From Sacculina carcini (taxonomy: Eukaryota > Arthropoda > Thecostraca > Sacculinidae), in contig OU696593.1 in NCBI GenBank assembly GCA_916048095.2, forward strand, positions 7,132,446-7,196,445: DNA of 64,000 nt, given 5' to 3'. The translations under genes and the position numbers were made by a program. This document shows positions 1-11,883 of this stretch, piece after piece. Position 1 is the stretch's first letter; each line of letters begins with the position of its first letter. Below the pieces are notes generated by a model. The model did not search any database and was not told the DNA's origin. It saw only the letters and a program-made list of their open reading frames with translations.

Positions 1-124
1 GTGTTTGGTTAGGTTTGGTGCATGTCAGTCAGTCTGTGTGCATGTATTAGTGGTTTGATATGTGTATGTCTGTCCGGCTGTAAGCGCCGACCAAGATGTG
101 AGCTTAATTAGTGGACGCTAAAAA

Positions 125-126
<2 letters not shown>

Positions 127-194
<68 letters not shown>
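127..194. repeat. (CA)n microsatellite
   Basis: A nearly pure CA dinucleotide tract with one CG interruption. It is the first of many CA/TG tracts in the window. From 195 to about 890 I see no gene, only AT-rich unique sequence. Confidence 0.95.
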
Positions 195-202
<8 letters not shown>

Positions 203-894
203 AGCATGCAACGAGGCAGCCACAGCAGACTGTTAATTGACGAGCAGTTTTAATGAGCAGTTGGACGGTGACTAATTAAGTCGCCACTAGATTCCCATAA
301 CACAAGCCCCGGTGCACCGCAGTGACGTCATTCTCATTTGGTGACGTCACGACAAGTTGCCGCATTCTCTCACGCAGATCTGGCAGTGCACGGAATGAGA
401 TGGTAATGAGAGTACGGCCTCATTGACCGCAGTTTCTGTAACGCACAATGTCAGGCTCAGTCAGCCTGGTGGCATAGCCAGTCGAGTTATCTGTCCTATC
501 ATTAGCATATATAATTATCGACTTATTCTATATTTTTTAAATTAATTTAATTACAAAAATTTATCTGTCCAAAATAGTCTGAATATTAATTGCTCAATAA
601 ATATGCAGTTATATGCAATTAATATTTCAATTCCAAAAGAGTCTGCAATTAAATAATTTTTGCAGCTATCTCATTCAGGTCTTGTATAATTATGTCGATT
701 TGATAATCAAACCTTTTCGAAACTCAAGGTTTTTTATAGTTTTTTTTTACACACGTTCATAATGTAATTGATTTGACAAAATGCTTCGCCTGACATTCTG
801 CTGAAAGTAAATTACACAAAATGTGTCTATATGTGAATGATTGGAGTGAGAATGGATTCAATCAATGATTGGTCAGTTATGAGTGTGTTGGCGG

Positions 895-1660
895 TTATTT
901 GAGCGAGCCTGCAGAGGTGAGGTAATGGGGCATATAATAGAATATATATATATATATATATATATATAATAGTAATACGGTGTATATGTATATATGTGTG
1001 TATATATGGATTGCTGTCAGTGTGTTTGGCATTTGTGCTTGGCCATTATGTGTTCGTGTGAATGATCTTGAATGTGTGTGTTTGCGCGTGTGTTCTTGAT
1101 ATGTGTAAAATGGTGTGCATAACAAGCACTGTGAGAGGTGGACAGTGATTGCCAGTGGTGTAAAGAGGTGTACAGTGTTTGCCAGTGGTGTAAAGAGGTG
1201 GACAGTGCGTGTCGGAGAACAGTGGTGTAAAGAGGTGGTGTTATTGTGTTGTTTGTGTTGGTTGTGTGAATGGTGTATTGTGAGCGGTGAATATTCATTG
1301 TGATCGACGAATATTAACAGCCTAATATTATCAAATATTACTGCATTTTATTTATTAATTGTCATCAAAATATTATCTGTTCAGTAATGTTTTCTGCTTC
1401 TCCATGGCGAGGACGAAACAAGATTTACATCGTGCATATCCAGTTACTGTTTTTTGAATATTTACGCCTCATGGCGGAAAATAGTGTATGTTAAAATGCT
1501 ATCATTATCTGCTTGCCTCAGTTTTGTATCAATTCAGACAATTTTTTATTGTGGTTTATAATTCCTCCCGCATTTATCACTTGGTATAATTCACCTCACA
1601 CTGGTATAACTAATTCTGATTTCAACACAACATCGCTCATAGTTGATAATGAACAGCATA
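895..1660. other. Non-coding stretch with TA tract and short GTG-rich imperfect repeats
   Basis: It contains a short (TA)n run near 941-968 and three imperfect copies of a motif around GGTGTAAAGAGGTG at 1140-1240. Short open frames on both strands come from these low-complexity sequences and match no family. No gene is supported. Confidence 0.6.
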
Positions 1661-1663
1661 GCT

Positions 1664-2160
1664 AACACAGTCACAACTGCAACACAGTCACAACTGCAAC
1701 ACAATCACAACTGCAACACAGTCATAACTGCAACACAATCACAACTGCAGCACAATCACAACTGCAACACAATCACAACTGCAACATAATCACAACTGCA
1801 ACACAATCACAACTGCAACACAATCACAACTGCAACACAATCACAACTGCAACACAATCACAACTGCAACACAATCACAACTGCAACACAGTCACAACTG
1901 CAACACAATCACAACTGCAACACAATCACAACTGCAGCACAATCACAACTGCAACACAATCACAACTGCAACACAATCACAACTGCAACACAGTCACAAC
2001 TGCAACACAATCACAACTGCAACATAATCACAACTGCAACACAATCACAACTGCAACACAATCACAACTGCAACACAGTCACAACTGCAACACAATCACA
2101 ACTGCAACATAATCACAACTGCAACACAATCACAACTGCAACACAATCATAACTGCAACA
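1664..2160. repeat. 17-bp minisatellite, about 29 copies
   Basis: Tandem copies of a 17-bp unit made of ACAATCACAACTGCAAC, with variants ACAGTC, ATAATC and GCAGC. The array is directly followed by a TG tract. Confidence 0.97.
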
Positions 2161-2192
2161 GTCTGCGTGCTTCAACCGTGCTTCGGTGTGTG

Positions 2193-2196
<4 letters not shown>

Positions 2197-2260
<64 letters not shown>

Positions 2261-2281
2261 CGTGCGTATGTGTGTGTGTGA
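2197..2281. repeat. (TG)n microsatellite
   Basis: Long TG tract with a few GCGTGCG interruptions at its end. Confidence 0.95.
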
Positions 2282-3128
2282 TAGGTCTATTTTATACGTG
2301 TTAATATTTCTGACATTTATTCAAGCATTGAAACGCAAGCTCATCATGACATAAATGAACGTTAGAACAGAATAAAATAACTAATATTCAGCGGTAAGAT
2401 ATATTAGTAAGTAATATTGTAAATGACTGATAGCGTGTAATACAATTGCTTTATCACCGCTGAAATATAACATTTACATTAATATAAAATTATGCTAGCA
2501 AAATAGGGATTTTTTTCTCATAAATATCTTTTATAAATACGCGCAATGTTGTTATGCGTGAAGTCGTGGCTGTTTCAATAGAACTTGGCTCAAATTCATG
2601 CAAATGTACTGTCAAACTGAATGCCATCTATAAAGCAATGCATTCAGAGCCATCTGCTGAGCAATTTCTCATCTGCCAGTGCGTGTATGTGATGTTCGTA
2701 TAACCACACGACGAGCAATGTACTCAATACGAGCCACACGGACTAACTGTATTTTTTAATCACACAACATGCAGGCGCACACACACACACACACACACAC
2801 AGACGGACACACAGATAAGTACATACATGCACACACGCGGACAGAGCACACACAGAACGTACACAGTGGGGCAGACAACTCAATGAAACACTAAAAATAT
2901 TTAACGTCAATTCATACACACACAGAAACGCCTTTATGAACTTTTCACGTTTTCATGTAATAATTTGTGTGAAACGGTTAATTTACGGTCATATAATGTC
3001 TTTCACAACAGCTTGAAAAGTATCAATAGTCTGAATTGACAGATAAAAGCAAAATAATAAAAGAGCAGGACTCATTTATAATTAGTGAACAACGAAAAAA
3101 CAGTGAGATTTCTTAATATCATATTATA
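2282..3128. other. Upstream region of CFAP70
   Basis: No coding potential was recognised. It contains a CA tract around 2779-2802 and AT-rich DNA directly before the CFAP70 start. A promoter or 5' untranslated exon probably lies here, but I can see no diagnostic core promoter element. Confidence 0.5.
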
Positions 3129-6100
3129 ATGAATCTGAATTTAATCAGAGGGAGGTATTGGTTGAACGTTAATGAAGAGCCTTTGCAATCAGTCGCCGTA
3201 TCTTTTGATATTGGCGATCAGGCAGTGTCGAGCGATTGGCAGCCTTTTAATGCTGATTTAAATGGTGAAGTGGAGCTGGGTATTGTGCAGCAATTTCCAG
3301 TGGAACCTGCTGTTGAATCGTGGAATTCTGCCATTAATCGTCCAATTTGTATCAGTCTATATGAGAACAATAAGAAGAAGAAAGGTGCCGCGGTGAAGAT
3401 TGGTACTGCAGTTGTTGATATCCTGCCCGATCTGCTTGCTGAAAGGAACAGTGACAATCAGTGGGTGAAATTCCAGCCGGCGGATCAGCAGGTGCTTGAC
3501 TTCGAGCCTCACGTGCAGTTGCTACCTGAAGTGCTGCTGGAGCTGACCATCGAGTCAAAAACAATTCCAGCTCAGTTAAACCTCATAACACTAAGCCTGG
3601 ATGCTTTCGTAGACAAATCTGATTGTTCTAACAATAATGACAGCAAAGGCGAGGAGCCGTTTGTATGCGCGGTTTTTCTGCCACTGGATCTTGCAAGTGC
3701 CGAGTCAATTGTGATCGAGAGGACGCGCAGTGTTCAGGCGCCAGCACGGGACTGCAGACGCCGCTGGTGTAAGAGCAGTGGTCTGAATAATGCAGAAGAT
3801 TTTATCCCCAGTAATGACAGCATGGAGGATGACCCCCAGTTTGCCCAACCAGCTGAGGGAGATCTTGAAGAGTTTGCTCTTTTCAAGGGAGATTGTACAA
3901 GAATGAATTTAAGTAGTGAACATCGTTTTCTGGTGAGCCAAGATCACATGGATCGCATGAAAAATAGCATTTTGCATAGAAATTCAACAATACTGGAAAT
4001 GTTTATTATACGACAAAACCAGTCAGTAAGCTCGTCAAAAAAGAAAAAAAGAATAGGCCGAGAGAAAGGTGAAGCGGTATTGGGTATGTGTCCCATACCC
4101 CTGGAATCATTACTGAAGCCTGGCAATCAGGTTGTTGACGGAGTATTTCGGTTGATGCCATTTGACCAAGACACGTATGAAAAGACGACAGGACGATCCA
4201 GTCTCATACTGTCCAACAAATTAGTAACCTCCGAGGGTTTTTCAAGTTCAAAACGGAATACCACATGGGGATCGTCAACAAAAAGCACGGCAGTAATTAG
4301 AGAAGGATCGTCACCACTGCATTCCCCCAGTAAACATACACACTTATCAACAGTTGCATCTACGGTATTTGGTCCCAGCAACACCGGTGACAATTACAAC
4401 GATGTGCTGCCGAATTTATTTGTTAGGTTTCGCTTGGTGACAAGGCAGGCTTTGTTGGAAAAATGCTCTATCGATGCTCTGCCTCAATGTGTACGATCTG
4501 TGCTGGACGCATCATTAGAAGAATTTGCAGATACACCAGTTCAGTTGAAACCAAATTCAATCGTTGATATAAATGAAATGTTTGAAAAGGTTGGGTCGAT
4601 TGCATATACGCAAATGGAAGCACAAAACTGGACCGATCCCAATGTTTTTCTCCAACGCTTCGTGTCAGATTTCATTTCTTCAAGAGCATACTCTAGCTTG
4701 AAAGCTTCTTTCAAAGATTCTATTGTTGAGACAATTCGCCAGAAGTCGTTAGTGATGCTACAATTGAGCGACAGCGAATCGTGGAATTTTTATATCAAAA
4801 ATATTTTCATTACGCTGTGTAAGCTCTTGAGAAATAAAATTTTCCCGAGCCGAGCAATTGGTGCTGTGCCAGAGGAAACATCACACCCTTGCTTATTGGC
4901 AATGTATGCAGAAGAGGCATATGCACTGGGAATGATGGAAAAATCCAGGCAGTTTCATCTGGAGATGATAGTAAGAAACTCAAGAAACTGGCAGGTGTGG
5001 ATGCATTATGGCCAGTTTCTCATGGCTACAACCAGTATTTCATTGGCAGAACAATGTTTTAGGCGCGCTCTGACTCTTGAAACCACTGCTGCAAGCACAA
5101 AACATCTCGTTTCTATCCATCTTGCCATTTGTTTGGCACTGCAGGGGCGTTCAAGCGAGGCGAGCTCAATTCTTCAAGTTGTACTCAGCCAGAGACCTGC
5201 TTGTTTCATCAGCGCTTTCATTCTAGCAGTTCAACTTCAGCGACAAGACGATCAGCTTGCTGCAAAAGCAATATTCTCAACGGCCGAACAGCACTGGACT
5301 ACAGCACTGCAGAACAAGACGCCGTTACTACCGGCTGAGTTCAGTCCATCACTCCATAACATCAACATCAACTGCTGTTCTCAAACAAATACGACAAAGG
5401 CGGAGACACGCATACACGATTCCCTTAGCTTATATAAGCTTCAAACCATTCCTAAAATAAACAGCTTTGATATGGTTATGGGAGGTATGACAACTATGTT
5501 TCAAAGAAGTAAGATTACACCGGAATCGTCAATGGAAACCTTGTATGTGTTTGTTTCCTGTTTTTTGACTCGTTGCAAGGCATATCATTTTGCTGAACAC
5601 ATTCTCGGCAAACTGTTGATTGCTCACACAAGCACTCCGTCAGTGTATTATTACCGGCTTGCTGCATATAACAAGTATCAACTAGACAAGCTCACATCAT
5701 CAGTGGACCTTGTGGAGCGTGGCCTGCGTCTCTACAGTGGCGACTTCTCTCTTTCTTTCCTGCGTGCTCTTATACATTTCAAGAACGGTGACTATCGTCT
5801 GACAAGACACTGCATTAGCAGGCTGAATGACGAGGCGAGCAGCAGCTCAGACAATAGCAGACTAGTGAGCCTGGTGTGGGGCATCGCGAGCTACAAGCAG
5901 AGCGAGTTTCTAGACGCCCGCCACATTCTCGTTACTGTTGTGCGTCAGAGTTCGTCTCCGACTGCTTGGTTCTGGCTCGGCAGCAGCCTGCACAAACTGA
6001 GCGAATATTCGCTGGCGACATATGCCCTCGGTCAGGCCAACCTTGTGGACGACCACTGCGCACACTGCTGGAAAATGCTAGCTTTGATCAACACAAAACA

Positions 6101-6179
6101 ACAGCGTGTATTGATAGCCGAACAGGCGGAGAAAATCGCTGACCTTATTGACTCGTGGTCTATTAGTGCGGTCAATTGA
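3129..6179 (+). CDS. CFAP70: Cilia- and flagella-associated protein 70 (CFAP70/TTC18), intronless
   Basis: A single open frame of 1016 codons. CFAP70 is an axonemal protein of the dynein arm region that regulates ciliary beating. The N-terminal half is the poorly conserved C2-like part (about residues 1-200). A conserved segment near residue 505 (FLQRFVSDFISSRAY) precedes the TPR region. TPR-like helix pairs run from about residue 586 to the end, including AMYAEEAYALGMMEKSRQFH and VWMHYGQFL...AEQCFRRAL. The length is close to the vertebrate protein (about 1,120). The ATG at 3129 follows in-frame stops and AT-rich DNA, so it is the natural start. The odd feature is the complete absence of introns, whereas vertebrate CFAP70 has many exons and neighbouring genes here are spliced. 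Identity is by family resemblance read by eye. Confidence 0.93.
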   Translation: MNLNLIRGRYWLNVNEEPLQSVAVSFDIGDQAVSSDWQPFNADLNGEVELGIVQQFPVEPAVESWNSAINRPICISLYENNKKKKGAAVKIGTAVVDILPDLLAERNSDNQWVKFQPADQQVLDFEPHVQLLPEVLLELTIESKTIPAQLNLITLSLDAFVDKSDCSNNNDSKGEEPFVCAVFLPLDLASAESIVIERTRSVQAPARDCRRRWCKSSGLNNAEDFIPSNDSMEDDPQFAQPAEGDLEEFALFKGDCTRMNLSSEHRFLVSQDHMDRMKNSILHRNSTILEMFIIRQNQSVSSSKKKKRIGREKGEAVLGMCPIPLESLLKPGNQVVDGVFRLMPFDQDTYEKTTGRSSLILSNKLVTSEGFSSSKRNTTWGSSTKSTAVIREGSSPLHSPSKHTHLSTVASTVFGPSNTGDNYNDVLPNLFVRFRLVTRQALLEKCSIDALPQCVRSVLDASLEEFADTPVQLKPNSIVDINEMFEKVGSIAYTQMEAQNWTDPNVFLQRFVSDFISSRAYSSLKASFKDSIVETIRQKSLVMLQLSDSESWNFYIKNIFITLCKLLRNKIFPSRAIGAVPEETSHPCLLAMYAEEAYALGMMEKSRQFHLEMIVRNSRNWQVWMHYGQFLMATTSISLAEQCFRRALTLETTAASTKHLVSIHLAICLALQGRSSEASSILQVVLSQRPACFISAFILAVQLQRQDDQLAAKAIFSTAEQHWTTALQNKTPLLPAEFSPSLHNININCCSQTNTTKAETRIHDSLSLYKLQTIPKINSFDMVMGGMTTMFQRSKITPESSMETLYVFVSCFLTRCKAYHFAEHILGKLLIAHTSTPSVYYYRLAAYNKYQLDKLTSSVDLVERGLRLYSGDFSLSFLRALIHFKNGDYRLTRHCISRLNDEASSSSDNSRLVSLVWGIASYKQSEFLDARHILVTVVRQSSSPTAWFWLGSSLHKLSEYSLATYALGQANLVDDHCAHCWKMLALINTKQQRVLIAEQAEKIADLIDSWSISAVN

Positions 6180-6459
6180 AAACACCACAAATGATTGATT
6201 ATATCCGATATTAACACTGAATATACGCGTTTTAGGATGACAATGGTCAAATGACAATTTTCCTCAATTTGTATTTGTCTCAAATATTTTCACGAATTCA
6301 ACGACATCCACCAGTATAGCCCAAAAATTGCATACAATCATATTATTCATATAGCAAGATCATATTGGAAGTTATGCTAGAAGCAATTCTCACAATATTT
6401 CAAGCTCAGCTTGCAATAAGTCGCCGATTGAACAAATTTATGAGACTCGGCAGAACCAA
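6180..6459. other. 3' flank of CFAP70
   Basis: AT-rich, with no gene recognised. No canonical AATAAA lies close to the stop codon; AATAAG occurs near 6415. Confidence 0.5.
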
Positions 6460-6668
6460 TGTGTAGTTATGTTACTGGATTATAACTTGTACAGCTGTGT
6501 AGTTATGTTACTGGATTATAACTTCTACAGCTGTGTAGTTATGGTACTGGATTATCACTTGTACAGCTGTGTAGTTATGCTACTGGAATATAACTTGTAC
6601 AGCTGTGTAGTTATGTTACTGGATTATAACTTGTACAGCTGTGTAGTTATGTTACTGGATTATCACTT
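6460..6668. repeat. 36-bp minisatellite, about 6 copies
   Basis: Units share TGTGTAGTTATGTTACTGG followed by ATTATAACTTGTACAGC. The 36-bp period is a multiple of three, so a spurious open frame runs through it on the plus strand. Confidence 0.95.
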
Positions 6669-6794
6669 CATTGCTCTTTTATCAGCACATTGAAAATCAT
6701 ATCCCTAGAAAATATATTACAAGCAGCTGTTGAATGATGACAATGATATCAATCACGTCATGATATGACGGCATCAGGTTTAGCCGACGTAAAT

Positions 6795-7053
6795 TTAGTG
6801 CACTGTGAGGCCGCAGCGGCAGAGAACGGGCGGAGAGGCGCGGTCGCACAGGGAACACTCGAAGCCGGTCTGACAACCTGTCAGTCGACAGTCAACCACT
6901 TCATCAGGTAACTGAGCACCGCAGCGACAGTGCAGGGCTCGCGGACGTCTCAGGTCACACACGTGACAAGTGAAGCCAGGAGGACACCCTGTCTCGCGAC
7001 AATCCTCCCCCGGGGGACCAGCAAACGCACGACCCAACTGTCCTATCACATTC
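6795..7053 (-). CDS. Terminal exon of a cysteine-rich repeat protein, partial
   Basis: Minus-strand exon, read from 7053 to a stop at 6795. It encodes two copies of a cysteine module: DCRETGCPPGFTCHVC...CRCG and then DCRLTGCQTGFECSLC...CRCG. The exon follows a GAG acceptor next to a long TG tract on this strand and would begin in phase 2. The strict cysteine spacing and the doubling argue for real extracellular coding sequence. I do not recognise the family. A secreted protein is possible, since a signal-peptide exon lies upstream on the same strand (8827-8926), but the phases do not join directly, so an intermediate exon would be needed. Confidence 0.5.
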
Positions 7054-7055
7054 CT

Positions 7056-7112
<57 letters not shown>
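7054..7112. repeat. (CA)n microsatellite beside the cysteine-rich exon
   Basis: CA tract directly abutting the acceptor of the minus-strand exon. Confidence 0.95.
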
Positions 7113-7114
<2 letters not shown>

Positions 7115-8570
7115 CAGCTCGGTCAAGTTCAGTTTATAATATTTATGTATTGAAATTTTTCAACAAGCTCAACTTTATTCAAACAGTTCACAAATATCAG
7201 CAATAAGCGGTCTCCATAACTAGCAATAAGCAGTCACTCTCATATATGGTGTGTGGTGTCGCCGTGTTGAAATTATCATGTCATGTAGATTGAAATAACT
7301 GCTGAGTGTCATGAGTAGAGTTGGGAATTTTATTTGATAATTTTTGGCGTTTTATGTTCTTATTATGTGACGAAAAATGCCAAAATATGTTGTCAAAAGT
7401 CCCAAAATTTGTTATTAAATTTTCATATAATATGTGAACTTTGTACTCTTTCATGGATTATTTGTATTTTATGCATGTATCCAGGGACATTGAATTGGAG
7501 AGCCACCATCAGGTAGGCGACATTTTCATACTAAGTGGCAAAAGTTTCACCTTGATTGGACCCTCCGATAAGGTGGAGGTGCAGTGGCGGCACCAGAGTT
7601 CTTCCGGGGGGGGGGGGCTGAGGAAAACATGTGGGGACCTTGCGAAACATGAGGAACCACACTCGTAATGTTCATGGAAGAGGTGGCACTGTAGTGGTGT
7701 CATTTTTGGACTTGCTTCGAGGCGCAATGATCCCAAGATTCGATTCTGCATGTATAGTTGATATGATGCTTTTCGAGTGAGCAGCCGATTTGTTGCATGG
7801 ATCGAGCTGCGACTTGTGACCAGCGGACACGTTTTTCTCACATGCAACGCAAAACATTCTCTTCCTATGTTTTTCTGGGAAAATTTGACTTCACATTGAA
7901 TTCCTTCAACCTTTTCAGCTTGATAGTGCATACGCCATTTCAGCAATTTGTGTTAATTTCTGAGAATAGAAATATGAAGTACGTGTATTCATGATCCTAT
8001 CTTGCCAAAAAGCCAATGACATATGTACCTAGCTTGGAGCGATTTGATCACACCAATTAAACCACACCCACAACCCATACTGTAGATATCTAAGGGTACT
8101 CCGTGCGACGTTCATGGTGTCCGGACTTGAGAAGCTATCAGGAACGTTGTTATTTCTCCATTGTTAACATTGCTGGTGTTAATATTGTACGTGCATACAG
8201 TGTTTTATTGTATTATAGCCTGTTGAATCCGTCATCTGTGTAATTACAATTATAAATATAATATATTAATTACGGGCGCAGTCTATAGAATTATATATCT
8301 AGCAATATTCTTCAGTTAAAATGACATTTGATGATATATTTGCTAAAAAACGGAATTTTATGTGGATATTTTTTATGTGATCACACGAAATTCTCAACTC
8401 TAGTCATGACCCTGGATGACAGGCTGCAGATCTGGTTTCTACTATCCTGGTCTTGTGTCACCGTTGACACAACTAGTGTAGGCACGCAGTGACTCACAAA
8501 CATGACCACAATGAGTCAACAAGATAAATCCACTGACATCAAATTTCTTAACAAACAAACTTTCCGGCAA
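7113..8570. other. Intergenic or intronic stretch with possible mobile-element debris
   Basis: No gene recognised. At 7582 a motif CAGTGGCGGCACC resembles a hAT-type end and is followed by a G12 run (7606-7617), but I could not find a convincing partner end. The minus-strand open frame at 7509-7946 has no recognisable family. Confidence 0.4.
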
Positions 8571-8572
8571 AT

Positions 8573-8657
8573 ACACACCTACACTCACACACACCCACAC
8601 ACACACACCCACACACACACACACACATACACACACACACACGCACACACACACACA
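8573..8657. repeat. CA-rich microsatellite
   Basis: Interrupted CA/CCCACA tract. Confidence 0.9.
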
Positions 8658-8826
8658 AGCAACAATCAACACTCGCTGGCACATGAGCAAATAATTCACT
8701 ATATTTACTTATTGTTCTCGTCAGTTGCTGTGTTGCAGATGATAAGGTTCCATACACTGGCTTAGTCTCAGCAATTGCACGGCACTAACTAATACCGAGC
8801 TTAACGTGCACACTTGCTTGACTCAC

Positions 8827-8926
8827 CGTTATGTTGAGCATTTCTGACGGCAGAGTGAACAGTCAATAATGCCAGTAGAAAAGCAGCCAGGAAACAAGCT
8901 GTGCTTGCAACACTGAGACGCAACAT
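8827..8926 (-). CDS. Possible signal-peptide first exon
   Basis: Minus strand. The ATG at 8926 opens a peptide with a textbook signal sequence: MLRLSVAS, then a hydrophobic core (FLAAFLLALL), then TVHSAVRNAQHN. The exon ends at a strong donor, AACG followed by GTGAGT, in phase 1. It may be the start of the cysteine-rich gene to its left (6795-7053), but the phases do not fit directly. It is too short to identify on its own. Confidence 0.4.
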
Positions 8927-9059
8927 TGCAACCACTAAACCTCTGTAATTCGTTCCAACAGCTTGCACGGGGTCGTTTTCAACAAGTGACGGTGTGCAAC
9001 ATGCACTAGAAGACAGGACACACATTCACTACATGCAACTGCATGCCTTTCTTGCAATT

Positions 9060-9590
9060 ATATACACGTTTGCCACACACATACACACAGACGACAACAT
9101 GCTCACTGACACACCAGCATACATGCACACGGCAACATACACACTGACACACCAGCATACACTCGCACGGGCAGACACATGACGAAATCTTCCACTTCAG
9201 TGGATAAAAGGGTTATTTTCGAACCAGTTAGAAAGTGATTACAGTTTCTGCAATGAAGAGAGGGGGCATAATTGTCGTGTTTAATCTGTACCGAGCGACA
9301 CAACAGTGATGTGTGATGTGGTGAATGTAGCAGGTGTTGGTTCGCATGCATGTGCATCACATACTGGTTCTACCAGTGCATTACGTTTGTTTATCACAAT
9401 TCTACCGCACATGTTCTGTTCTGTTTGGTCACTGTTCGTTGAAGCTGAGAAACTGTATGTGTATGTGTGTGTGCATGTGTGTGCATGCGTATGTATGTGT
9501 GTACATGTATGCGTGTGTGAGTATGTATGTGTGTACATGCATGGGAGTGTGTGTGTGTGTCTGTGTGTGAGTGTATGTATGTAGCATGGT
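9060..9590. repeat. Degenerate CA and TG microsatellite tracts
   Basis: CA-rich sequence around 9075-9180 and a TG/TATG-rich stretch at 9452-9583. Open frames here are repetitive (VCVCV or HTHTH) and not genes. Confidence 0.85.
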
Positions 9591-9974
9591 CAAAAGCCAG
9601 GGTTGTACTCAATCAAGTCTCGTTTGACACTGCTTTTCTCTCGGAATAATGACCTCAGTCAGCGACTAACTATATACTTACTAAAATACTTATGAGCTGA
9701 TCATATTTTATCGTGCTATTTAACAAAATACGTCATAATAAAATCATTCTCAAAGATGCAGAAACAATTTAGTACAAGAACATTAAAAATAATAGAGAGA
9801 AGCAAGAGGAGCAGTTTATGAAAGACTCAGTGAAGTAGATTCTGGTGAGAAAGTGAGAACACACTGTCGTAAATACACATGTTATAAAGGAACAGTACAT
9901 CAGGCTGATAATAGTGTGAAATTGAGTGATAAAGTGGCGGGTTTTATTATAAAACAAGCAAGAATTACTCTAGT

Positions 9975-11883
9975 GCAAAACACGATACAATACAGCGTAT
10001 ATTATTTATGTATTATTTGTGTATTATATTATACAGCGTGTATTATTTGTGCATTATAGTATAAAGCGGTTATTATTTGTGTATTATATAATACCACGTG
10101 TATTATTCGTGTATTATAATATACAGCGTGTATTACTTGTATATTATTTATGTATTATAATATATAGCGTATATTATTTGTGTATTATATAATACCACGT
10201 GTATTATTCGTGTATTATAATATACAGCGTGTATTACTTGTATATTATTTATGTATTATAATATATAGCGTATATTATTTGTGTATTCTATAATACCACG
10301 TGTATTATTCGTGTATTATAATATACAGCGTGTATTACTTGTATATTATTTATGTATTATAATATATAGCGTATATTATTTGTGTATTCTATAATACCAC
10401 GTGTATTATTCGTGTATTATAATATACAGCGTGTATTACTTGTGTATTATTTGTGTATTATAATATATAGCGTATATTATTTGTGTATTATAATATATAG
10501 CGTATATTATTTGTGTATTATATAATACCACGTGTATTATTCGTGTATTATAATATACAGCGTGTATTACTTGTATATTATTTGTGTATTATAATATATA
10601 GCGTATATTATTTGTGTATTATATAATACCACGTGTATTATTCGTGTATTATAATATACAGCGTGTATTACTCGTATATTATTTGTGTATTATAATATAT
10701 AGCGTATATTATTTGTGTATTCTATAATACCACGTGTATTATTCGTGTATTATAATATACAGCGTGTATTACTCGTATATTATTTGTGTATTATAATATA
10801 TAGCGTATATTATTTGTGTATTCTATAATACCACGTGTATTATTCGTGTATTATAATATACAGCGTGTATTACTCGTATATTATTTGTGTATTATAATAT
10901 ATAGCGTATATTATTTGTGTATTCTATAATACCACGTGTATTATTCGTGTATTATAATATACAGCGTGTATTACTCGTATATTATTTGTGTATTATAATA
11001 TATAGCGTATATTATTTGTGTATTCTATAATACCACGTGTATTATTCGTGTATTATAATATACAGCGTGTATTACTTGTGTATTATTTATGTATTATAAT
11101 ATATAGCGTATATTATTTGTGTATTCTATAATACCACGTGTATTATTCGTGTATTATAATATACAGCGTGTATTACTCGTATATTATTTGTGTATTATAA
11201 TATATAGCGTATATTATTTGTGTATTATATAATACCACGTGTATTATTCGTGTATTATAATATACAGCGTGTATTACTTGTGTATTATTTATGTATTATA
11301 ATATATAGCGTATATTATTTGTGTATTATATAATACCACGTGTATTATTCGTGTATTATAATATACAGCGTGTATTACTTGTATATTATTTGTGTATTAT
11401 AATATATAGCGTATATTATTTGTGTATTATAATATATAGCGTATATTATTTGTGTATTATATAATACCACGTGTATTATTCGTGTATTATAATATACAGC
11501 GTGTATTACTTGTATATTATTTGTGTATTATAATATATAGCGTATATTATTTGTGTATTATATAATACCACGTGTATTATTCGTGTATTATAATATACAG
11601 CGTGTATTACTTGTGTATTATTTATGTATTATAATATATAGCGTATATTATTTGTGTATTATAATATATAGCGTATATTATTTGTGTATTATATAATACC
11701 ACGTGTATTATTCGTGTATTATAATATACAGCGTGTATTACTTGTATATTATTTGTGTATTATAATATATAGCGTATATTATTTGTGTATTCTATAATAC
11801 CACGTGTATTATTCGTGTATTATAATATACAGCGTATATTACTCGTATATTATTTGTGTATTATAATATATAGCGTATATTAT
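9975..11883. repeat. 1.9-kb AT-rich higher-order satellite, period about 101 bp
   Basis: Each roughly 101-bp repeat is itself built from short related blocks around GTGTATTATAATATA, alternating CAGCG and TAGCG, plus one block with the palindrome CCACGTG in ATAATACCACGTGTATTAT. The period was measured between successive GTGTATTCTATAATACC blocks (10281 and 10382; 10715 and 10816). Some copies carry an extra roughly 30-bp block. No coding potential. Confidence 0.95.

Noticed and set aside
1664..2160. Regular short repeats reminiscent of a CRISPR array
   Set aside because: Units are contiguous without unique spacers, and the DNA is eukaryotic.
7582..7694. Another short hAT element (CAGTGGCGGCACC start)
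   Set aside because: The best partner end shares only CAGTG, and the flanks match in 6 of 8 bases; not convincing.
7509..7946. 145-codon minus-strand frame
   Set aside because: No family recognised; overlaps a G-run and a possible transposon end, so probably repeat-derived noise.
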